Below, in pieces: positions 7,725-14,899 of a stretch of DNA of 64,000 nucleotides. The notes under the pieces were generated by a model. The model worked only from the letters and a program-made list of their open reading frames with translations. It was not told the origin of the DNA and searched no databases. Each line of letters begins with the position of its first letter. Positions within the stretch are counted from its first letter, which is position 1. The stretch spans positions 17,595 to 81,594 of the forward strand of contig NZ_JNYJ01000039.1 of assembly GCF_000716715.1 (NCBI RefSeq). Direction: 5' to 3'. The translations under genes were made by a program, and so were the position numbers. This DNA is from Dactylosporangium aurantiacum. GTDB taxonomy: Bacteria > Actinomycetota > Actinomycetes > Mycobacteriales > Micromonosporaceae.

Positions 7725-9913
7725 TTGTAGACCCGCACGTAGTCGACGTACATCCGGGACGGGAACGGCGTGGTCGCGTCGATCGGGCCCGGGAAGTCAC
7801 CGCCGACCGCGAGGTTGAGGATCAGGTAGAACTGGTGGTCGTACACCCACGGGCCGCGGGTCGTCTCGACGGTGTCCTTGTTGGCGACCAGGATGATCTG
7901 GTTGTCGACGCGGAACGTCATGTGCTTGCTGTCCCACTCCGTCGAGTAGACGTGGTAGTCCAGCGACAGGTCGACCGTGGAGATCTTCTGGCCGTAGCCG
8001 CCACCGCCGTTGTAGGCCGGCGCGTGCAGGGTCGAGTAGACCTCGTTGGTGTTCTTGCCGAGGATCTCCATGATGTCGATCTCGCCGTTGTACGGCCAGG
8101 GGCGGCCGGTCAGGAAGTCGGTGCCCATCATCCAGAAGGCGGGCCACAGGCCGTTGCCCTTCGGGACCTTGATGCGGGCCTCGACGCGGCCGTACTGGGT
8201 GGAGAACTTGTTGCTGGTGTTGATCCGGCCCGAGGTGTAGTCGCGGCCGCCGAGGGTCTGCTTGCGGGCCTCGATGACCAGCGAGCCGCCCTGGATGGAG
8301 GTGTTCTCCAGGTTCGTGTAGTACTGGATCTCACCGTTCTGGCCGGTGCCCGGGTCGACCGTCCACTTGGACGTGTCGACGTTGGTGCCGGTGTTGAACT
8401 CGTCGGCCCAGACCAGGTTCGTGGCGGGGAACACCGGGTCGGCCGGGAACGCCGGCGGCTGGACCGGGTTGCCGCCGGTGCCGTACACCTTGAACTCCCA
8501 CAGCGAGTAGCCGTAGCCGTTGGAGCGCTGGGTGCCGTACATCCGCACGTAGCGGCCGGTGCCGTTGACCGTCAGGGTCTCCCTGAAGCCCTTGCCGGTC
8601 GTGGTGGTGTAGATCGGCGTCCAGTTGACCGCGTCCGCCGACGTCTGGATCTGGTACGACACGGCGTACGCCGGGTCCCACTGCAGCACGACCTGCTTGA
8701 TCTGCGCGGTCGCGCCGAGGTCGACGTAGATCCAGCCCGGGTCGACCCAGCCGTTCGTCGGGCTGGTCGCCCACCGGCTGGCGGGGTCGTTGTCGAACGC
8801 CTTGTCCGGGGTGCACGGGTTGCAGTTGCTGTCGTTCTGCGAGGTCGACGCGACGGCCGGCTTCTTGTACGACAGCAGGACGCTGGTGCCGGGCTGGCTC
8901 GGGCTCTGGCTCGGGCTCTGGCTCGGCTGGCTCGGGCTGCTGCTCGGCGTGTCGTTCGTGGTGGGCGGCGCGCCCGTCACGCGGACCTGGAACTCCCACA
9001 GCGAGTAGCCCCACTGGGTGGCCCGGGCGGTGCCGTTGAGCCGCACGTACCGGCCGGAGCCGGTGACCGTGAGCTCCTGCACGCCGCCGGTGCCGGTCGT
9101 GGTGCTGTAGATGTTCGTCCAGGTGGAGCCGTTGGTGGAGGTCTGGAGCTGGAACGCGGTCGCGTACGCCGTCTCCCAGTTCAGCGTCACGCCGCAGATG
9201 CTCTGGGTGGTGCCGAGGTCGACCTGGATCCACTGCGGGTCACCGGCGGCGCTGGACCAGCGGGTGCCGGTGTTGCCGTCGAACGCGGACGCGGCGGGCG
9301 TGCCGGCGTTCTCCGTCGAGGAGGCGGTGGCCGCCTTGCCCAGCGCGGCGTTGGTGGTGCCGCAGCCGGTGGGCGTGCTGCCGCCGTACACCTGGAACTC
9401 CCACAGCGAGACGCCGTACTGGGTGGCCCGGGCGGTCGTGTTGACCCGCACGTAGCGGCCCGAGCCGGTGACGGTCAGGCTCTGGATGCCGCCGGTGGAG
9501 GTCGTGGTGCTGTAGATGGTGGTCCAGGTGGAGCCGTTGCCGGAGGTCTGGATCTGGTACGCGGACGCGTAGGCCGCCTCCCAGTTCAGCGCGACCCGGG
9601 TGATGCTCTGCGTGGCGCCCAGGTCGACCTGGATCCACTGCGGGTCGCTGAAGGCGCTGGACCAGCGGGTCCCGGTGTTGCCGTCGGTGGCGTTGGAGGC
9701 GGGGGTGCCGGCGTTCTCCGTCGAGGACGCGGTGGTGGGCTTACCCTGCGACAGCAGGGTCTCCGCGGCGTCGGCGCGGGTCACGACCACGACGATGTAG
9801 GCGCACAGCATCGCGGCCACCGCGGTGGCGATGGCGCCGGCGCGCAGGGTGCGCCGGCCGGTCGTAAATCGTGAGAGACGTCGATGGCCGGGGGCGGGTG
9901 CCGACCAAGGCAT
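7721..9913 (-). CDS. Secreted GH16 beta-glucanase with three F5/8 type C domains
   Basis: 730 residues from ATG 9913 (GGAG 6 bases upstream; a second ATG at 9925 has no ribosome binding site). A basic N terminus and hydrophobic segment (AIATAVAAMLCAYIVVVV) form the signal peptide. Three F5/8 type C carbohydrate-binding repeats follow at about 50-180, 190-320 and 350-480, the second and third separated by a Ser/Pro/Gln linker. The C-terminal GH16 domain holds the catalytic motif EIDIME (about residues 611-616), nucleophile and acid/base glutamates included. This motif and the surrounding sequence (WPAFWMMG, NLAVGGDFPG) fit endo-beta-1,3-glucanases (laminarinases), though related beta-glucan specificities are possible. 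First gene of a two-gene operon controlled by a promoter with LacI-type operators. Confidence 0.93.
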   Translation of the reverse strand: MPWSAPAPGHRRLSRFTTGRRTLRAGAIATAVAAMLCAYIVVVVTRADAAETLLSQGKPTTASSTENAGTPASNATDGNTGTRWSSAFSDPQWIQVDLGATQSITRVALNWEAAYASAYQIQTSGNGSTWTTIYSTTTSTGGIQSLTVTGSGRYVRVNTTARATQYGVSLWEFQVYGGSTPTGCGTTNAALGKAATASSTENAGTPAASAFDGNTGTRWSSAAGDPQWIQVDLGTTQSICGVTLNWETAYATAFQLQTSTNGSTWTNIYSTTTGTGGVQELTVTGSGRYVRLNGTARATQWGYSLWEFQVRVTGAPPTTNDTPSSSPSQPSQSPSQSPSQPGTSVLLSYKKPAVASTSQNDSNCNPCTPDKAFDNDPASRWATSPTNGWVDPGWIYVDLGATAQIKQVVLQWDPAYAVSYQIQTSADAVNWTPIYTTTTGKGFRETLTVNGTGRYVRMYGTQRSNGYGYSLWEFKVYGTGGNPVQPPAFPADPVFPATNLVWADEFNTGTNVDTSKWTVDPGTGQNGEIQYYTNLENTSIQGGSLVIEARKQTLGGRDYTSGRINTSNKFSTQYGRVEARIKVPKGNGLWPAFWMMGTDFLTGRPWPYNGEIDIMEILGKNTNEVYSTLHAPAYNGGGGYGQKISTVDLSLDYHVYSTEWDSKHMTFRVDNQIILVANKDTVETTRGPWVYDHQFYLILNLAVGGDFPGPIDATTPFPSRMYVDYVRVYK

Positions 9914-9960
9914 AGGGAGCTCCATTCATGTCGCTCGGGTGACCAGTGTGTTGCGGAGGG

Positions 9961-10045
9961 ATGAGAGAGCGCTCTCTCATCCGGTCACTGTGAACCCTTG
10001 CTCGAATCGTGTCAATGCTTCCACCCGAATGGGAGAGCGCTCTCC
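9961..10045 (-). promoter_or_regulatory. Promoter and LacI-type operators of the GH16 operon
   Basis: Read on the minus strand, a -35 box TTGACA (10015-10010), a 17-base spacer and a -10 box CACAGT (9992-9987) are followed 6 bases later by the perfect 20-base palindrome ATGAGAGAGCGCTCTCTCAT (9980-9961), which would cover the transcription start. A second perfect palindrome GGAGAGCGCTCTCC (10032-10045) lies just upstream of the -35 box. The core GAGAGCGCTCTC resembles sites of LacI-family sugar repressors such as CebR. Two flanking sites suit DNA looping. Confidence 0.85.
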
Positions 10046-10118
10046 AAACATCGACTACCAGCAGCTCACGGCCGGTTGACGCTCCGTCGCGCAGTGACAA
10101 AGCCTGATGCGACCGGCG

Positions 10119-10132
10119 CGGGAGCGCTCTCC
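10119..10132. promoter_or_regulatory. Third, imperfect GAGCGCTC operator
   Basis: GGGAGCGCTCTCC shares the core GAGCGCTC with the two palindromes at 9961 and 10032 but has a mismatch in one arm. It lies between the GH16 promoter and the end of the GNAT gene, 87 bases from the middle site (about eight DNA turns). It could be an auxiliary site of the same repressor. Confidence 0.5.
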
Positions 10133-10160
10133 CCAGGTCAGCGCGCCGGGCGCCGCGGTG

Positions 10161-10703
10161 TTACGGACGGCGCATGATCCAGACCGGCAGCTCGTCACCG
10201 ACGGTGAGGTGCTCGATCACGTCGAAGCCGACCCGGCGGTACACCTCGACGTTGCCCGGGTTGGAGGTCTCCAGCAGCGCGGGCAGCCCGTCGGCGGCGG
10301 CCCGCTCCAGCGCCGGCACCATGGCGGCCCGGGCCAGCCGCCGGCCGCGGTGCGCCGGATGGCACGCGAGCACCCCCAGGTACCAGCGCGGATGGGTCGG
10401 CATCACGGCGGCGACGGCGCGCTCGTACACGGCGAACCGGCCGGTCGGCTCGTGGCTGGACGGCGGCGCGTCGGGCCCATCCCACATGGCGACCGCGGCG
10501 CCGCCGTCGGCGACCCAGACGGTGCCGTGCCCGACCCTGGCGTCGAACAGCCCGCCGGCGATCGCCTCCGCCTCGCGCTGGAACGTGCTGTCGTCGGGGC
10601 AGAAGAACCGGAACGCGGGGTCGGCGGCGAACGCGGCGACGACGGTGGCGACCACCGCGGCACGGTGCGCGGGGGTCGCCACCTCGATGAGAGGTGTGGT
10701 CAC
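10161..10703 (-). CDS. GNAT-family N-acetyltransferase
   Basis: 180 residues. The acetyl-CoA binding motif A region is WYLGVLACHPAHRGRRLARAAM (about residues 107-128, with the R/Q-x-x-G-x-x/A pyrophosphate loop), followed by the C-terminal motif SNPGNVEVYRRVGFDVIEH typical of GNAT enzymes. Substrate unknown. GTG 10703 overlaps the stop codon of the upstream anti-sigma-like gene by four bases (GTGA), so it is the third gene of a sigma/anti-sigma/acetyltransferase operon. No separate ribosome binding site is visible. Confidence 0.85.
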   Translation of the reverse strand: MTTPLIEVATPAHRAAVVATVVAAFAADPAFRFFCPDDSTFQREAEAIAGGLFDARVGHGTVWVADGGAAVAMWDGPDAPPSSHEPTGRFAVYERAVAAVMPTHPRWYLGVLACHPAHRGRRLARAAMVPALERAAADGLPALLETSNPGNVEVYRRVGFDVIEHLTVGDELPVWIMRRP

Positions 10704-11560
10704 GACCAGGTCATACCACGGATGATCTCGTCGAACGCCGAGTTTCCGACGCCCGCATCGACGGGCGCCATGGTGAAGCGGACCGTACCGTCGGCGGACC
10801 ACCACCCGGCCCGCGGGCCGCCGGGGGCGCCGTAGACGTCGACCGTGCGGCCTCCGACGGTGACAGTGTGGTCGGCCGCGGTGAGCCGGGCACCGCCGTC
10901 CGGGTCCCAGCGGAAGGCCGACACCCCGAGGTCCGGGCCGCCGGGCCGGGTGAAGCGCAGCACCAGGATCGCGCCGCCGGCCCACACCGCGGGCAGCTCC
11001 GTCCAGCCGCCGGCGGCCAGGTCCGGCAGCTGCGTGTCGCGCACGACGACCCGCCGGCCGCCGGGGTCCCGGGCGTCCAGCACCGTCCGGTCGCCGACCG
11101 CCTGGGGCAGCACGAACGTGTGCGCGGCGGCCACCTCGTCGTCGCGGCAGCCGGTGTACGCCCCGGCGAGGAACACCGCGATGCCGTGCTCGCCCCAGTC
11201 GACCCGGTCGCCGGCCGGTTCCCGCGCGACGCACTTGCCGGGCAGCGGCGCGGCGTACACGGTGACGCGGGTGCCGGTCCGGTCGACGCGGGCGGTGTGC
11301 CACGGCACCCCCGTCACGACCGGGCCGGCCGGGCGGGGCGTCGACGCGGCCGGTCGCGGCGGCACCGGCGCCGGGTCCGGGCGGGCGACCGCCGCGCCGG
11401 CGAGGACCACCCCGGCCACGACCGCGGCGGCCGCCCATCCGGTGGCGCGGCGGCGGCGCACCCGGCGCCGGATCGCGGCCCGCGGCGGGGTCAGCAGCGG
11501 CGGCGGTACGGTGGCGAGCGCCCGCTCGAAGAGCTCGGTGACCCGCGTCTCGTCGCTCAT
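10700..11560 (-). CDS. Single-pass membrane protein, probable anti-sigma factor
   Basis: 286 residues. A cytoplasmic N terminus of about 40 residues (MSDETRVTELFERALATVPPPLLTP, then a very basic RRRVRRRRATG stretch) precedes one membrane segment (WAAAAVVAGVVLAGAAVA) and a Pro-rich linker, with about 210 residues outside the cell. No zinc-binding HxxxCxxC motif is seen. The gene overlaps the SigE-family sigma gene by four bases (ATGA). In actinomycetes such an arrangement is typical of the membrane partner of a SigE-family factor, so an anti-sigma or sensor role is inferred from layout rather than homology. Confidence 0.7.
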   Translation of the reverse strand: MSDETRVTELFERALATVPPPLLTPPRAAIRRRVRRRRATGWAAAAVVAGVVLAGAAVARPDPAPVPPRPAASTPRPAGPVVTGVPWHTARVDRTGTRVTVYAAPLPGKCVAREPAGDRVDWGEHGIAVFLAGAYTGCRDDEVAAAHTFVLPQAVGDRTVLDARDPGGRRVVVRDTQLPDLAAGGWTELPAVWAGGAILVLRFTRPGGPDLGVSAFRWDPDGGARLTAADHTVTVGGRTVDVYGAPGGPRAGWWSADGTVRFTMAPVDAGVGNSAFDEIIRGMTWS

Positions 11561-12057
11561 CGCCGGGCCTCCTCGGTCAGCAGGGCCCGCAGCTGCGGGT
11601 CGTGGCGCAGGGCGGCGAGGGCCCGCGCGGTGTGCGACTTGACGGTCCCGACCCGCAGGCCGAGGACCCGCGCCGTGTCGGCCTCGGTGCAGTCGCCGTG
11701 GAAGCGCAGCATCAGCACCGCCCGCTGCTGGCGCGGCAGCCGGGCGAGGGCACCGGCGAGCAGATGGCGCAGCTCGACGCCCTCCAGCGCACCGTCGGCC
11801 GCCGCCCGCTCCGGCAGCCGCTCGGTCGGCAGCTCCCCCCGCCACCGCCGGCGCCACCAGCTCAGGTACGTGGTGGCCAGCATCGCGCGCAGGTACGCGT
11901 CGGGCGAGCCGTCACGGATGCGCGGCCAGCGGCCGTACGCGCGGGCCAGGACCGTCTGCACCAGGTCCTCGGCGCGGTGCCAGTCCTGGGTCAGCAGCCA
12001 CGCCGCGCGCAGCAGCCGCGGCCACGCGGCGTTGACGTACGCCTCGAAGTCCTCCAC
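11557..12057 (-). CDS. SigE-family ECF RNA polymerase sigma factor
   Basis: 166 residues. Region 2 includes FEAYVNAAWPRLLRAAWLLTQDWHRAEDLVQTVLARAYGRW; region 4 includes LARLPRQQRAVLMLRFHGDCTEADTARVLGLRVGTVKSHTARALAAL with its helix-turn-helix. This layout fits the short SigE-family ECF factors abundant in Streptomyces and Actinoplanes. GTG 12057 is chosen because GAAGGG lies 6 bases upstream; the TTG at 12081 and GTG at 12063 are less well placed. First gene of an operon with the membrane partner and GNAT gene. Confidence 0.9.
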   Translation of the reverse strand: MEDFEAYVNAAWPRLLRAAWLLTQDWHRAEDLVQTVLARAYGRWPRIRDGSPDAYLRAMLATTYLSWWRRRWRGELPTERLPERAAADGALEGVELRHLLAGALARLPRQQRAVLMLRFHGDCTEADTARVLGLRVGTVKSHTARALAALRHDPQLRALLTEEARR

Positions 12058-12105
12058 CGGCACCCCTTCCCGGGCGGTCAACGACGCCGGCCCGGGAAAT
12101 GGTTG

Positions 12106-12471
12106 TCACCGGCGGGCGGCCTCCACCTGGCGCAGGTACGCGGCGATCGCGTCACGGTTGCGGGCCAGGCACGCGATCCGGGCGTCCATCCGGTCGCGCT
12201 CCGCCTCCAGCAGCGCGACGAGCTCCTCGCTGGCGTCGGAGACGGTGATCGTGCACGGGTTGTCGGTGCACGGCAGGACCTCCCGGATGACCCTGGTCGG
12301 CAGGCCCGCGTCGAGCAGGCCACGGATCTGCTGCACCCGGTCGACGAGGTGCTCGGCGTAGTCGCGGTACCCGTTGGCGAGGCGCACCGGCGTGAGCAGC
12401 CCCTGCTCCTCGTAGTAGCGCAGCAGGCGGGCCGGGATACCCGTACGGCGCGACAACTCACCTATGCGCAT
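12106..12471 (-). CDS. MerR-family transcriptional regulator
   Basis: 121 residues with a MerR winged helix at the N terminus (MRIGELSRRTGIPARLLRYYEEQGLLTPVRLANGYRDY), a dimerising helix, and a short C-terminal part with two cysteines (LPCTDNPCTITV) whose spacing differs from the metal-binding loops of ZntR/CueR, so an organic ligand is more likely. ATG 12471 follows GGGGGAG at 5 bases. Divergent from the MFS exporter and separated by a palindrome that fits MerR binding; the pair resembles multidrug-responsive MerR/efflux modules. Confidence 0.9.
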   Translation of the reverse strand: MRIGELSRRTGIPARLLRYYEEQGLLTPVRLANGYRDYAEHLVDRVQQIRGLLDAGLPTRVIREVLPCTDNPCTITVSDASEELVALLEAERDRMDARIACLARNRDAIAAYLRQVEAARR

Positions 12472-12483
12472 GCTCACTCCCCC

Positions 12484-12516
12484 TTGACGTTCACACCAGT
12501 GTGAACCTCCGATGAT
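12484..12516 (+). promoter_or_regulatory. MerR operator and promoter of the MFS gene
   Basis: GTTCACAC and GTGTGAAC form a perfect inverted repeat with a 2-base spacer (12489-12506). It lies between TTGACG (-35, 12484-12489) and GATGAT (possible -10, 12511-12516), giving a long spacer of about 21 bases as expected for a promoter activated by MerR-type DNA untwisting. The transcription start would fall at or next to ATG 12523, so the MFS mRNA may be leaderless. Confidence 0.75.
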
Positions 12517-12522
12517 CCGGGC

Positions 12523-13908
12523 ATGCCGCTGCTCCTGCTGTCCCTGGCCCAGTTCCTGCTCGCCCTGGACTACTCCATCGTGTACGTGGCGCTGCCCGGC
12601 ATCGCCGCCGACCTGGACCTGGACCTGGCCGCCGCCCAATGGGTGGTGAGCGCGTACGCGGTGCCGTTCGCCGGGTTCCTGCTGGTCGGCGGCCGGCTCG
12701 CGGACCGGGCCGGCGCGGGCCGGCTGTTCGTGGCCGCGGCCGCCGGGTTCGGCGTGGCGAGCGTCGCCGGCGGTCTCGCCGCCTCCGGCGGGGTGCTGCT
12801 CGGCGCCCGCTTCGCCCAGGGCGTGGCCGCGGCGCTGCTGCAGCCGGCGATCCTGGGCCTGCTCGGCACCATGTTCCCGGCCCGCTCCCGGGCGCTGTCG
12901 GTGTGGGGCGCCGTCGGCGCGTCCGGCCTCGCCGCGGGCGTCGTGCTCGGCGGCGTCCTGACCCGCGTCTCATGGCGGTGGACGTTCCTGGTCAACGTGC
13001 CGGTGACCGTGCTGTGCGCCGCCGGCGGCCTGCTGTGGCTGCGGGACCGGGCGGTCCACGGCGCCCGGGTGCCGCTGACCGGGTCGCTGCTCGGCACCGG
13101 CGCCGCGCTCGGTGCGGTGCTCGGCCTCACCCTCGGCGGCACCGCCGGCTGGACCGCCCCGGCGACCCTCGCCACGCTGCTGGCCACCGCCGCGTCCGCC
13201 ACCGGCTTCGTGACCCACGAACGGCGCGCCGCCACCCCCTTGATCGAGCCGGCCCTGCGCGGCATCCGCAGCCTGCGGGTCGGCGTGGCGGCCACGGCGC
13301 TGTACATGGCCAGCGTCGGCGCCGAGTTCTACGTGGTGACCCTGCTGCTGCAGTCGGCGCGCGGCTACTCGCCGCTGCGGGCGGGCCTGGCGTTCCTGCC
13401 CCTGGCCGCCCTCGTCACCGTGGGCAGCGCCGTCACCGGCCGGGCGGTGCGCCGCTTCGGCAGCCCGGCGGTCCTGTCGGCCGGTTTCGCCCTGGCCGCC
13501 GCCGGTCTGGGCTGGCTGGCTCTGGCCGCCGGCGCCCCCTACGCCACCGGCCTGCTGCCGGGCCTGCTGGTCAGCGGCTTCGCCCACGGCATGGTCTACA
13601 CCGCGATGTTCGTCCTCGGCGGCCGCGACGTCCCTCCACCCCACCAGTCCTCGGCCGGCGCGCTGCTCACCACGTCGCAGTACCTGTCCGGCGCCGTCAC
13701 CGTCGCCGTGCTCACCCTCGTCCTCGCCGCCGGCTTCGGCTTCGGCGCCCTGTTCGCGGCGACGGCGGCCGCCGCCCTGACCGGCGCCGCCGTCACCGCC
13801 GGCCGGGGCCTGCTCGACCAGAAATGTCGTACCCGGCTGGTAGAACGGTTCCAGCACAGTTCAGAGGACCCGCCACCGCACCCCGCCCGGGCGGATGCGC
13901 AGGCGTGA
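12523..13908 (+). CDS. MFS transporter, DHA2-like drug exporter
   Basis: 461 residues, hydrophobic throughout with about 14 membrane segments, the count typical of the DHA2 drug:H+ antiporter group. MFS signatures seen: GGRLADRAGAGRLF in the loop after TM2, RFAQGVAAALLQPAILGLL (the PxxLGL-like segment of TM5 exporters' motif region), and GVVLGGVLTRVSWRWTFLVNVPV, motif C of 14-helix antiporters. ATG 12523 has no ribosome binding site and may be the 5' end of the mRNA. Probably exports a toxic compound sensed by the divergent MerR protein. Confidence 0.9.
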   Translation: MPLLLLSLAQFLLALDYSIVYVALPGIAADLDLDLAAAQWVVSAYAVPFAGFLLVGGRLADRAGAGRLFVAAAAGFGVASVAGGLAASGGVLLGARFAQGVAAALLQPAILGLLGTMFPARSRALSVWGAVGASGLAAGVVLGGVLTRVSWRWTFLVNVPVTVLCAAGGLLWLRDRAVHGARVPLTGSLLGTGAALGAVLGLTLGGTAGWTAPATLATLLATAASATGFVTHERRAATPLIEPALRGIRSLRVGVAATALYMASVGAEFYVVTLLLQSARGYSPLRAGLAFLPLAALVTVGSAVTGRAVRRFGSPAVLSAGFALAAAGLGWLALAAGAPYATGLLPGLLVSGFAHGMVYTAMFVLGGRDVPPPHQSSAGALLTTSQYLSGAVTVAVLTLVLAAGFGFGALFAATAAAALTGAAVTAGRGLLDQKCRTRLVERFQHSSEDPPPHPARADAQA

Positions 13909-14304
13909 GGCCACCGCGCCACGCCGACGCAGCAGTGCGCGCAGGGACGGCCGCCACGGGACCGGCCGCCGCGACGAGCACCCACCGCCCGGCACCCTGA
14001 CCGCCAACCGCCGACCGACCGACCGCCGACCGACCGCCGACCTACCTGGTTGAGGACACCCAGTCGATCGGCCACGAAACCGGTCGCACCAGCGACGCGC
14101 GGAACCCCGCGGAATCCGGGGACCCACGCGACCACAACGAAGGGAGCCGTCTCCGGCGGAACGAAGGACGCCGTCCCGTGCGACTCGCGCGAGAAGGGTG
14201 GGGCCCTGTGCCGCCACAACGACACAGGACCCCAAGGAGTCACGACCGACCGGCGGCCACCGGCCGGCCCGGAGGATCGGACGACAGACCTCTCGCGAGG
14301 CTCG
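13909..14304. other. Intergenic stretch without supported gene; short direct repeats
   Basis: About 400 bases between the MFS gene and the IS remnant. It contains GACCGACCGCC-type simple repeats (about 13998-14042) and two direct copies of AACGAAGG(N2)GCCGTC at 14136-14151 and 14160-14175. Open frames cross it but show no start signal or recognisable protein. It may be insertion scar DNA or a dispersed non-coding repeat. Confidence 0.5.
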
Positions 14305-14796
14305 TCACCGCAACCCCCGGCCCTTTCCGATGCCGCGTGCCCGCGCGTGAGGCTGCCGCGCGCAGCGCAGGCAGTGCGAGCGCCAGCGAGCATGGGGGCT
14401 CCGGGGTGGGAACCCCTCCTGCTGCAAGCCGCCGTCACGGCGAGCGCCGGCAGCGTGCTGATGCGCCCGGACACTGGTGGAATCCACGCTGACGTCCCAC
14501 CGGACCCGACCAGCGGTATCAGCGTGCGCCTGCAACGCGGTCAACACCGCCTGCCACGTCCCGTCCCGCTGCCACCGGCGGAACAACCAGTACAACGTCT
14601 GCCACGGCGCATACTCCGCCGGCACATCACGCCACGGCGCACCCACCCGGACCCGCCACCGGATCCCATCGATCAACTGCCGTCTGCTCCACTTCGGCGG
14701 CCGCCCACGCACCGACGCAGCAGGCAGCACCGCGGCCAGAACCGCCCACTGCGCGTCGCTGAGGTCATGCCGCCTCGCCACCGCTACGCTGGCCAC
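14305..14796 (-). pseudogene. IS5-family transposase remnant, 3' truncated
   Basis: The first 120 residues match the N-terminal half of an IS5-type DDE transposase: DLSDAQWAVLAAVLP, GRPPKWSRRQLIDGIRWRVRVGAPWRDVP, PWQTLYWLFRRWQRDGTWQ and VDSTSVRAHQHAAGARR, which holds the first catalytic Asp. The sequence then departs from the family after GGLQQEG; the glycine-rich block, second Asp and Glu are missing, and no continuation is found in other frames. The element is therefore inactive. GTG 14796 overlaps one arm of the terminal inverted repeat. Confidence 0.85.
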
Positions 14797-14853
14797 GAGG
14801 TCTCCGGTGTATGAAGGTTTGCTTGGTCGCTAACCCACTTACCGGAGACCTCG
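14796..14853. repeat. Inverted repeat at the IS end
   Basis: CGAGGTCTCCGGT (14796-14808) pairs perfectly with ACCGGAGACCTCG (14841-14853), leaving a 32-base loop. It stands immediately upstream of the transposase start. It could be the sub-terminal hairpin that protects the transposase from outside transcription, or include the terminal repeat itself. The matching end on the other side was not found, in line with truncation. Confidence 0.7.
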
Positions 14854-14899
14854 CCACATCTCGATCAACGCCACACCGACGAACAGCCAGCCCGACGGC

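Noticed and set aside
7835..9874. Plus-strand frame of 679 residues opposite the GH16 gene
   Set aside because: Shadow frame produced by high GC; repeated peptide segments only mirror the three F5/8 type C domains on the other strand.
14050..14814. Plus-strand frame of 254 residues across the spacer and IS remnant
   Set aside because: It runs antisense to a recognisable transposase fragment, is rich in Pro, Arg and Thr without domain matches, and lacks a ribosome binding site.
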